64,000 bases of DNA, taken from Leishmania infantum JPCM5. Its lineage: Eukaryota > Euglenozoa > Kinetoplastea > Trypanosomatida > Trypanosomatidae. Below, in pieces: positions 20,482 to 29,225 of the stretch; positions within the stretch are counted from its first letter, which is position 1, and each line of letters begins with the position of its first letter. A program made the translations under genes and the position numbers. The notes beneath the pieces are model-generated. The model was not told where the DNA came from. It searched no databases and saw only the letters and a list, made by a program, of their open reading frames with translations. Location: assembly GCF_000002875.2 (NCBI RefSeq), contig NC_009412.2, positions 191,001-255,000 of the forward strand. Direction: 5' to 3'.

Positions 20482-23400
20482 CAACGCAGGAGGGGGAGAG
20501 GGGAGATGGTAGGAGAAGGACAAAAGGCACGCCGTGGCGGAGGGGAGGGGCAAGCGGAGGGAGCAGCGAGAAGGGGCAGCACACAAGCACCCACATGCAC
20601 AGGCACACCGTGCTCGTGGCACCGCGCCCGCAACCGTGCCCCCTCACCGCAAAGGCAAGAGCGTGCGAAACGAGAAAGAGAGAAAGCGAAGATCTGCATT
20701 ATGCAGAAAAGAAGTGAAACTATTCCGTTACATGAATGTGTATAGAGATGGAGGGCCGACGCACTGCCACGCGCATTTGCCCACACTGCACAGTGCATGC
20801 GGCAGTGGCGCACACGCCCCTACGGCGCGTAGCACCGTTGTTCGCACATGCCGACGGGGACACGAGCGCCACACACAGACACAAACACGCGCGTGAATGC
20901 CGCCACTTGTGCACGAGAACCAGGGCGATCAGCCCATGAAAAGCACCACGAGAAGCACTGCCACCACCGCCGTCACACTTGTCCGCGCACCAGTCACGCT
21001 GTGGTCGGTGAGAAGCCTACTGTATTCTTCGTACAGCGAGGCGTTTATGTTGATGGCGCACACGGACTCATAAGAGGGGCACACCAAATGCCCTTTAGAG
21101 AAGGACGGGCTCAATGTCGACAGGTTGTAGGTGCTGCCAGGCGGACAATCCCGGAACGCAGACGCGCCATTTATTTTGACGCCGTACGCGGAGCTGCCGC
21201 ACTGCACCTCAGCACAGATGCCGTGCTGCTGGACCGCCGAGTCATCAATGGAAAAGCCTGCCGGTGTGTCGACACAGCGCGACATGACGCCATACACGCT
21301 GCCCTTCAGGGCGTTCGTTTTAGCGGCACACATTGTGTCGTCGGCAGCCCTCACAAACGGGCAGAAGTCCATCAGGGGATCTGGGCCACCCAACCTCGGG
21401 TCACCGAAGTATTGAAAATAGGTGGGCAGGTTGGACTTGTAAGAGGTAAGGATGCACCGCCCGATGCCTCGGCGATCAGAGGTGCAGCTCCACGGAGCGT
21501 CGGGGGCATCGCAAAACATGCCAGGAATCTGTGAAGTGCTTTTGATGACGCACCGCTCGGAACTCAGTTTGCAGCCCACTTCGTGGCCGTACGCCATCGG
21601 CTCCGCCTTGGCGTAGTTGCCCTGGTAGTAGCCCGTGTCCTCCATGGCGGCGATGGTGAGCGCCGAGTAGACGCCGACGCCGCTGAAGCCCGCCATCAGC
21701 TCGTCTTTGGCGCTGCGGCGCTTCCAGTGTGACGAAACGGTTCCCTTTCCACCCTCGTCTTCCAGCTCCATGGAAGCCTGCGTTTTGCAGCCGTAATGTA
21801 GCTGCGCCTGCGCAACCACGTTTGCGCTGCGAATGACAGGTGAGGGGCTCTTGCCTCGAAAAGAAGCCATCACCAGCATGTTCTGTTGCTTGAAAACTGA
21901 CCTCGTGAAGCCGAGTGCATGCAACACCTCGTGCGCGACGACGCGCACGGTCTTCGGCTCGGCGGTGATGTACTTGGGTGAGATGGTCGCCACGCCCACA
22001 GACGGGCGGCCATTGTCGAAGCTCTGACACTTCACCGCCCACGCGATGACACTGCCAGATGTTGGCGCAGCAGACATGTACAGAACAAAGTCGGCGTCCG
22101 GCACACCGGTCTTCATGTGTTCTTCGGGTATGCTGAACTGACCGCAGATACTGTTTTTCTTTATAAAGGGGCTAACAACTATGTTGCCGTTCTCCCGCTG
22201 CACGTTCAGCCGCTCTTGGTGCAGCTGTACTGCGGATGGAATCAGCAGCTCCAGCAGCACCCGTTTCTTTTCTCTTGTGAGAACGTCCGCTGCGCTGCAG
22301 GTCACCCTGCCGCCACGGAAAGTGGGCCGACTCTGGCCCGAAGCGGTGCAGTGCTGGCTGCTGTTCGAGATGTCCTCTGTGAAGACGGCAATGCGGATGG
22401 GCTGCCAGGCCCCCGTTGCGGCAGCCGCAACCGCAAGCTCCCCGGTAGGCGGCTCTACACGGCTTATCACACTCACGCGGGTGCCGATCATGCGCGCCTC
22501 CAGCTCGTCAAACCCGCAGCGCGGCTCCTCTGAGTCGGCTCGCTCCGGGTCCCCCTGCGCTGCGCCAGCGCCGACAACGCAACACACCAACGCAAAGGCC
22601 ACCGCGATCCCCAACAGCGTGCGGCGCATTGGCGAAAAGTGAGGGCGCCAGCGAGACTCGGTGCGTGCGCGTGCGGAGAGGTCGAGCTGTTGTGTGGGTT
22701 TGTGTGGCACAGCTGTGTCTGTGATACACGGAGAAGTGTGCCCCGTACAAAGAACACCGAGCAACCTCACCCGACAACTGTTGAGCCGGCTTGAACGCCG
22801 AGCAGTGGAAGATCACGGGAAACGTAAAGGGGGTCGAGGTACTCGCGTGTCTCACGGAAAGGGAGCGCGAGAGCGCGATGGAGGGGGGGGGGCGGCGGGC
22901 CTGGGTGGGTGTGGGGATATAGGTGCACCTACGCGAGTCTGTCGGTGCCGGTGTGTGGGATTAGCGCCGACTGGTGTGGCGTTATGAACGCCGGGGAAAT
23001 AGCAGAAAAGAAGGGGCACAAAGCCGAGGCAGAGCATTCAAAGAGGAGCAGGCGTACACTCTAGACAGGCACACGCTCTGCGTCAGAGCCTCGTTGCAGC
23101 GTGATAGCGAGCGCTGAAGGGGGCGGGCGAGCGGGGGATGCCTTGGCGGCGCAGCACGGAAAACAAGAAGATACGAAAACAAAGAGCAAGCAGCAGTAAT
23201 CACAAGAGGATAATACGCCCGAACCGTTCAATGAGGGCGAGCGCACACCATAATAATACAAGGAGCGGGACGCTGGCGTATCACTTCGAGGCTGAACGAT
23301 CGTGGAAGCAGGGCAAAACAGTGTGTATGCGCGTGTGCCTGTGCATGTGTGTGTCTTGTCTAGGATGATGGACACCTCGCCGCCAGAGACGGCGGTGGGC

Positions 23401-24163
23401 GGTGCACAGTTGCGTCAAAAGGAGCGAGGCAGAAAGTACAGTGGTGGAGAGAAGATGGTGGTGCATACAGGGTAGGATTCATCAATGAATAGAGGGTGCC
23501 GCAGCACCTGGTACCAGCGCGCGAGGGAAGGAAGTCGCAGAGGGGCTCGGATGGTAAGCAGAGGTCATCTTGGGCTCACGTACCGACAACGATTGGTGAA
23601 GGCTACTGAAAGCATCTCCACGCTTGTCGCTGTCGCGCCTCCTCACGCGCTGCAGAAGAGCCGAATGGATGCAGCCAAGCCCGTCGGCACGCGCGTAGCG
23701 CGCCGAGCTCACCACTCGCATGATCCCCTATTTCGGTACGAGCAGCGTCGTCGTGACCCTCCTCCACCTCGTAGAGTGCGGGGGAGTGGAGACGAGGCGT
23801 GCGATAGCTTGGCAGCTCCCTCTTCTCCCGAGCCGAGCGGGGTGACGGTGGCAGTGCGTGGTAGTGCACAGCGCCTGCTCCCCTTTTGCACGCCTCTCCC
23901 CCGGTTCCCGAGAAGCGTGCACCTACGCACGCACATGGAAGTGCGCGCGCTAGTCGTTTTGTCTTTTGCAGTCGGTATAGCCATGCGTTCTGAACGTTCT
24001 TCGCCGTTCCTCTTGCCTTTTTGGAGGGAGAAAGGGTGCGCGCCACGACGCCACGCAGCGCTCTGCAGGGAGTGGGTGGAAGGGAGTGTGACAGGCGGGA
24101 CGTGCAACATGCCGCCAAAGAATGACAAGGAGACAAGCACAGCGAGAAGGGGACGCCAAGCGA
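20482..24163 (-). repeat. GP63 tandem repeat unit 3 (3682 bp)
   Basis: A complete unit between the 17-base words at 20482 and 24164. It matches unit 1 with an offset of 4435, except for one extra A near 24135 (GAGACAAGCAC instead of GAGACAGCAC). The final copy of the 17-base word ends at 24180, where the unique sequence begins. Confidence 0.93.
20929..22629 (-). CDS. GP63: Leishmanolysin (GP63) zinc metalloprotease, copy 2
   Basis: The protein is the same 566 residues as copy 1: signal peptide 1-24, cysteine-switch-like RCGFDE at 37-42, zinc site HEVLH at 233-237 with H301, Met-turn M312 and a C-terminal hydrophobic GPI-anchor signal. The ATG at 22629 is chosen as in copy 1. The only difference in setting is the flank: its 5' side reaches the array edge at 24180 and the unique 3' UTR of the CDKL-like kinase gene, and its 3' side faces the truncated unit. 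It is transcribed before copy 1. The identity points either to recent duplication or gene conversion, or to a repeated contig in the assembly. Confidence 0.95.
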   Translation of the reverse strand: MRRTLLGIAVAFALVCCVVGAGAAQGDPERADSEEPRCGFDELEARMIGTRVSVISRVEPPTGELAVAAAATGAWQPIRIAVFTEDISNSSQHCTASGQSRPTFRGGRVTCSAADVLTREKKRVLLELLIPSAVQLHQERLNVQRENGNIVVSPFIKKNSICGQFSIPEEHMKTGVPDADFVLYMSAAPTSGSVIAWAVKCQSFDNGRPSVGVATISPKYITAEPKTVRVVAHEVLHALGFTRSVFKQQNMLVMASFRGKSPSPVIRSANVVAQAQLHYGCKTQASMELEDEGGKGTVSSHWKRRSAKDELMAGFSGVGVYSALTIAAMEDTGYYQGNYAKAEPMAYGHEVGCKLSSERCVIKSTSQIPGMFCDAPDAPWSCTSDRRGIGRCILTSYKSNLPTYFQYFGDPRLGGPDPLMDFCPFVRAADDTMCAAKTNALKGSVYGVMSRCVDTPAGFSIDDSAVQQHGICAEVQCGSSAYGVKINGASAFRDCPPGSTYNLSTLSPSFSKGHLVCPSYESVCAININASLYEEYSRLLTDHSVTGARTSVTAVVAVLLVVLFMG

Positions 24164-24180
24164 CAACGCAGGAGGGGGAG

Positions 24181-24500
24181 TCACATACATAAGGGGCATA
24201 CATCGACTTTTAGGCTCAACGCACGTGCAAACAAGATGAAAGGCAGTGAGAGAGGGGGGTCGAATGTTTCCGTGGAACGCAGCGTTATACAGAGACCGAG
24301 CGCCACTGTTGCTGGGTGAAAAGAAGAGACGAAAGAAATGAACGAGATGGCGCACACACGCACACACGCGGGGCAAAGGAGGAGCGGCCATGCGCTCATG
24401 GCAGAGAGTCTATCTCCGCATCCCCTAAGACGGATTTACTTGTCGGCCGTGTCAAAAGCCGTCAGACGGCTCCCTCCTCTCGCTGCGAGTGCGCCGACGC
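24181..24500. other. Spacer between CDKL-like kinase and GP63 array
   Basis: A short unique segment that should contain the 3' UTR of the kinase gene. No gene or clear repeat is seen. Confidence 0.6.
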
Positions 24501-27500
24501 TCAAAGTACCAGCCGACTCTTTCTCCGACCTCCCCCCGCGTGCAGCTGCTGCGCGCTCAGCACGCTCGCTCCGCCGAGAAGCGGCTGGGGAGGTGCTAGT
24601 GCGGGTCCGGGTATCTTCCGGGAGGATGTGGACGCGCCGTTCCCCGCGCCGCGTGCCTCCAGCGAGCCCCGCATCGGCAGAGACGAAGTTTCGCAGACGT
24701 TCGTCAAATCATCCTCGTTTAGCGCCGGTACGCCCTTTGGCGCGGCAGCGAACAACGCCGGGGCGACGCTGTGCCTCCTTGTCCTCGCGGTGATGTCCAC
24801 CGCTTCCGTCTTCGCAGCAGAGCCCTTTCCTTCGAAGGGAGCTGACGAGCCATCGCTGTCTCGGTCGAGGCCTCGAAACGGAGCAGAGTTGCCGGGCATG
24901 CTAGTTGACATCATAGCCGTCGCGCCGCTGCGGGTGGGAGACCAGGTGGCGGTGCAGGGCACCTCGTCCTGACGCTGCTGGTTGGTGCGCCGGGGTGCTG
25001 GTGGAGTGCCCATCAGCACTACAGTTTCCAAGTCGTCCGGCATCGTAAGGGGGGGAGTGGTGGAGAGCGGGGTTGCATTCTCGTGTCTGCGGTGCCTCAC
25101 TCGTGGGCCACAAGCGGCCGAGTCAGCAAACAACTCCTCACTGAGAGAGAGCTCGATAGGTATGTCGGAAAGACAGCGCTGTTGCCGCGTGCCAGACAGT
25201 GACACGATTGGCGACTCCATCGATGCCCGCCTAGCATCAGTTTCGCTGCGTTTCTGCGGTTTGGGCGACAGAGTCGGCGACCAAGCAGAGTCCTTCGCGA
25301 CAAGAGGTGAGTGCGCAGAAAAGGCGCTGCTTCCGAATACAGGATCAGGACCGAGGGAGGTAGACGCCTGAACCAAGCATGCGCCCACAGCGGTGGCAGG
25401 GTGGTGATGACGCAGCAACGCTGGAGCGAGTCGGCGTGTTGGGGGCGAGGCCACAGAGTTAGGAGTCGTGAAGGACATCCCCGTACTAGCAGAGGTGCTT
25501 GCATGGCAGCCGTTCGTCGACAGCTCGCGGAGCTCACCCTCTCCCTGAAGGGCAAACGAGAAAGGGTGGATGGTCGCCAGCTTCAAGGGCGACGAGGCGG
25601 TGCGGGAAGACCGGAAAATGAGACTAGGTGCTGCGCGGCTGCTGCCGACTGTGGTGGCGTTTGCGTTGTGTGTGCTGGTGTTCCCGGAATGCGAGTTCGA
25701 ATCCATGCGAAGGGGGCGTCCTCCGGTACCGCCGCACGGGTGCGGCGGTCTTTGGAGGCTTTGTTGCCGTCCATTATCCTCTAATTTGCTGTTGGCGGTG
25801 GCTTCGACCAACGCCGAGGTTTTACCAGAAGCTGCGGTGTCCCGTTTCGCAGCCCAGGCGCGCGAGCTCGCCGTCCCTGAGCACCGCCTTCTTGTTTCTC
25901 CCAGCGTTAGCGAGGAGCTGGAGTTGCCTCCGCCGCGGTCCCCGTTCGGTTGTACATCATTATCCAGCATCTCGGGTGGTTGAGACGCCGGCACCACATG
26001 CTCTGCACAGGCAATGGTAGAGGCTCTTGTATCCCCTTCGTTTCTGTCGCGAGTGCCTCCACCAGCGTCGGTGTCGGATTCAGCGTGCTCTGGCGTGTGA
26101 GAGACCAGCGCAGCGACGACCGGCGCTAGCACCTCCACAGCACTGGGTGGGCCCACCACGAATTCGAGACTTTCGATCTCCTGCAGCAACGTAAACCGCT
26201 CCGGGGCCGGCAACGGCCGCACCTCACGCGGCAAATGAGGCGATACAAAGCGCGAAAGCCCACGCTTCTTGCCGCCACCCACGCGCGCGTCGCTCACCGA
26301 GAGCAGAGCCGGCGCCTCTGGAGAGCTGCGGGCGAAAAGAGGCCTCGGCAGCGTCGGGCTGTGGTGGTTACCGTTTGCGATGCCGCCGCGGGCCGTCGGT
26401 GTGCTGGTGCGGCGACCCGGCTGCGGAGGTGGACGCGATTTGGCCGTGCTCCGTCGCCTCAGCAACGACACCTCCGCTGGCTCCTGTGCAGTCGCGCGAC
26501 ACGAGCTGGCAGGAGTCGTCGCGTTAACACAGGATGGGGCGGCTGGAACGACGTGCAGCCCATGTCCATCGATCCTCCTGCCCACGCTGGAGCGCCGCTC
26601 TTTCGTCGCAGAGCCCAGCCCGCCAGTGCGGCCAGGATCGCCGCGCGCACTCCGCAGCGCGTTGGACATCATGGAGCTGCTGCTGCTGCACGTGTGTGCG
26701 CCCTTCGAGTTTGCTGCGGCTCCCTTTTCGACGCCTCTTCCGCTGCCCTGGCAGCGGGGCGCGCTCACCGGTCCACTGGGGTGCCGCCGCTTTTCTGTGT
26801 GGTCCTCTGGCGCTGACTGCATCAGATCATATTTAGAGGTGGACTGTACTACGTTGGGTGCCAGCGCCTTTGACCGACTCGTGGGGATTGACTTGAAAGA
26901 GTACGTCTTTGCCGGCAGGGATGACGGTGAAGTGGTGCGGCATGCGTTCGCCGCACTGATTTTGCTCGACGACAGCCGGGAGTCCACCACGCCGCCGCTG
27001 CGCCTCTGTGCCGTTCGTCGAGACTGCAGCACAGAGGGAGAGGCAGGGTCATCCATGCCACTTACCGCGGTGGTGGGTACCGCCCCACCAGCGCCACTGG
27101 GTTCCTGCGCAGCCGTATTCATTGGTGAGGAGTCGCTTCCCCTCAGCGCCGCGACGTTCCCGCCGCTCTCTAGGCTGGATTTGCGGTGTCGAAGTTGCCG
27201 CGCATCTCGCGGGCTGTGGTGGCTTTGCCGGGACTGGAGCAGGGAGGTGGAGCTGCAGTCATCACTGTGCATGGATGCGTCGCGCTGAGTGGCACGCGTG
27301 TTCGCGCCTTCGGAGGCTGCCTGTCGACGCAGCACAGGTTGGCCACCATTGTTGCTCTCCTCTGGCGCCAGCGGTGGTGGTGAGTTGCCGCCCTCGGCAG
27401 CCCCGTTACACGCTGCCGCAGAGGCGTGGCGACAGCCCGTCTCTGTTGGCTTTGGCAACTCCGGGTGGAGTGGTACAAGCACGCTAGAGAACCTTGGGAA

Positions 27501-29225
27501 CGAAACGTGGTCCTTCGCTACCGTGACGTCAGTGGGCGGTGCGACTTCAGCTGAGGTGTCCGATGCTGTCCACAGCGAGAGACTCGACGAGTTAGTGGTC
27601 GAGGAGTTGCCGCTGGCTACGGCGCAAGGCGCGCGCGATCCAGGCGAAGAAGACAAAGCCTCCCACGCGACGGTCGTCACGCGAGGCGAGCGCTCAGCGC
27701 AACAAGGCATCTGCAGAGGGCCACCGCCGTCGTCGTCCGCCCCCGCGCCCACCCTGTCTACCAGGGAGAACGGCACCTCCACCAGCGGTGGTGCCGCAGC
27801 TGCTAGGCACGTTGAGCCGCCGCCACCTGCGGCATCCGACATAGAGAGGAGGGGTGAAATGCAGTCGGCGGCCCCGGTGGCGGTGAGAGGAGGGAGAGGC
27901 GCTTGGCGTGACGCGGTCGTCGTTAGGGGCATCGGCGTCGGCCCCGCTGTTTCCGCAGTGGTCGGCTGCATCTCTGCTGCCTCATCGCAGGCGCCATTGC
28001 TGTTGCGAGCTCCACGAGCCCCATTCGGAGCTGCATCGAACCTCCCTCGCACGCTGTCAAAGTAGGGGTGCCCAAGTGCCTCCTCGACGGTGATGCGCTC
28101 CGCCGCGTCGATGCGCAGAAGTCGATGGAGTAGGTTCAAGCCAGCCTTCGCAATGCGCCCTCCATAACGCTCGGTCAAATACGATCTCGTGCCCTGCTTC
28201 GACTCTGTGCGCTTCTGCGCCGCGTCCCTTGCGTCGCTTGCTCGCCGTGACTTCTGCTGCATCGACTTGGTGCGCAGCTGCTGCGGTGGCGCTGCGAGCG
28301 GGTTCAAGGAGTGCAGGCGCAGTGTGCCACCGTTCCGCTTTCGCACCGCCGCCTCGTATGCCGCTGGGAAATCCCCGATGCGGGTCTGAATGAGCGAGAG
28401 CTGCTCCAGTTCCGTCTTGCCTGGCAACAACGGCTCACCATCGATGGCCTCCGCCATGATGGCTCCCACAGCCCACATATCCACAGCGTAGGTATAGCTG
28501 GGCATCCCCAGGAGCATCTCCGGGCTTCGGTACCACCGCGTCGCCACGTAGTTTGTCATGATCGCCTGATGATCAGCAAGGACAAGCTCGCTAAGCATAG
28601 CCGAATTTGCTGATGAGACAGAGGCGCCGTTGCACATTTGCGGCGTGTCATTAGGTGGCGGCAAGGAGCGAAGTCCGAAGCTGCCACTCTCGGCTATTGG
28701 TGAAGCCGATGGGCCGATGTCTTGCGAGGAGATGGAGAGCTGCTGTGCCTGCGGCTGAAGCTGCCGAGGAAGTGGCCGGCAAAACCCAAAGTCGCACAGG
28801 GAGGCTGTGCCGTCGTCGCGCACCAAGATGTTCTCCGGCTTCACATCACGGTGAATGATTCCGTTGCGATGACAGGAGCGAATGCCCAAGAGAATGGTGA
28901 AGAGAAGCACCACCAACGAGTCCTCAGGCAGGCCGTGCTGTACCTCCTCCAGAACGTCTAGCAGGCTGCGCGGTATGTACTCCATTACAAGGTACAGGCG
29001 GTTCTTCTGCTTGAACGTTTCGAGCAGCTGCGTCACGTTGGGCTCGCCCTTGAGCAGCTGCTCAACGCGCAGTTCCCGCAGCATTGCGACACGAACGTAC
29101 GCGTTCGCCTGAAAGTTCTTGAACTGCTTCACCGCCACTATCCGATTTGTCCGCTTATCGCAGCACTTGAAGACAACCCCGTAGGTACCCTCGCCGATGA
29201 CCTCGAGTACATCGTAGTTGTCCAT
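24501..29225 (-). CDS. CDKL-like CMGC protein kinase with long disordered tail
   Basis: The 1574-residue product starts with a CMGC kinase domain close to the CDKL family, which in other eukaryotes controls cilium or flagellum length. Visible motifs are the glycine loop GEGTYG at 11-16, K33 in AVKQF, E51 in LREL, HRDVKPEN at 125-132, DFGFCRPL at 145-152, the TxY-type loop TNYVATRWYRSPE at 224-236 and DMWAVG at 249-254. All catalytic residues are present, so it should be active. About 70 Ser/Pro/Gln-rich residues are inserted between DFG and TNY, where human CDKL5 has under 20. A second basic insert lies at about 310-350. Residues about 400-1574 are Ser/Thr/Pro/Ala-rich and probably disordered. 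The ATG at 29225 directly precedes the kinase fold. Confidence 0.9.
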   Translation of the reverse strand: MDNYDVLEVIGEGTYGVVFKCCDKRTNRIVAVKQFKNFQANAYVRVAMLRELRVEQLLKGEPNVTQLLETFKQKNRLYLVMEYIPRSLLDVLEEVQHGLPEDSLVVLLFTILLGIRSCHRNGIIHRDVKPENILVRDDGTASLCDFGFCRPLPRQLQPQAQQLSISSQDIGPSASPIAESGSFGLRSLPPPNDTPQMCNGASVSSANSAMLSELVLADHQAIMTNYVATRWYRSPEMLLGMPSYTYAVDMWAVGAIMAEAIDGEPLLPGKTELEQLSLIQTRIGDFPAAYEAAVRKRNGGTLRLHSLNPLAAPPQQLRTKSMQQKSRRASDARDAAQKRTESKQGTRSYLTERYGGRIAKAGLNLLHRLLRIDAAERITVEEALGHPYFDSVRGRFDAAPNGARGARNSNGACDEAAEMQPTTAETAGPTPMPLTTTASRQAPLPPLTATGAADCISPLLSMSDAAGGGGSTCLAAAAPPLVEVPFSLVDRVGAGADDDGGGPLQMPCCAERSPRVTTVAWEALSSSPGSRAPCAVASGNSSTTNSSSLSLWTASDTSAEVAPPTDVTVAKDHVSFPRFSSVLVPLHPELPKPTETGCRHASAAACNGAAEGGNSPPPLAPEESNNGGQPVLRRQAASEGANTRATQRDASMHSDDCSSTSLLQSRQSHHSPRDARQLRHRKSSLESGGNVAALRGSDSSPMNTAAQEPSGAGGAVPTTAVSGMDDPASPSVLQSRRTAQRRSGGVVDSRLSSSKISAANACRTTSPSSLPAKTYSFKSIPTSRSKALAPNVVQSTSKYDLMQSAPEDHTEKRRHPSGPVSAPRCQGSGRGVEKGAAANSKGAHTCSSSSSMMSNALRSARGDPGRTGGLGSATKERRSSVGRRIDGHGLHVVPAAPSCVNATTPASSCRATAQEPAEVSLLRRRSTAKSRPPPQPGRRTSTPTARGGIANGNHHSPTLPRPLFARSSPEAPALLSVSDARVGGGKKRGLSRFVSPHLPREVRPLPAPERFTLLQEIESLEFVVGPPSAVEVLAPVVAALVSHTPEHAESDTDAGGGTRDRNEGDTRASTIACAEHVVPASQPPEMLDNDVQPNGDRGGGNSSSSLTLGETRRRCSGTASSRAWAAKRDTAASGKTSALVEATANSKLEDNGRQQSLQRPPHPCGGTGGRPLRMDSNSHSGNTSTHNANATTVGSSRAAPSLIFRSSRTASSPLKLATIHPFSFALQGEGELRELSTNGCHASTSASTGMSFTTPNSVASPPTRRLAPALLRHHHPATAVGACLVQASTSLGPDPVFGSSAFSAHSPLVAKDSAWSPTLSPKPQKRSETDARRASMESPIVSLSGTRQQRCLSDIPIELSLSEELFADSAACGPRVRHRRHENATPLSTTPPLTMPDDLETVVLMGTPPAPRRTNQQRQDEVPCTATWSPTRSGATAMMSTSMPGNSAPFRGLDRDSDGSSAPFEGKGSAAKTEAVDITARTRRHSVAPALFAAAPKGVPALNEDDLTNVCETSSLPMRGSLEARGAGNGASTSSRKIPGPALAPPQPLLGGASVLSAQQLHAGGGRRKSRLVL

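Noticed and set aside
19274..20745. Long open frames of 280-460 codons crossing the n on both strands
   Set aside because: They join two non-adjacent parts of the repeat unit across a gap, and the same sequences are non-coding spacer in the other copies.
25690..25720. GAGTTCGAATCC, similar to a tRNA B box
   Set aside because: It lies inside the CDKL-like coding sequence, and no acceptor stem, anticodon arm or A box fits around it.
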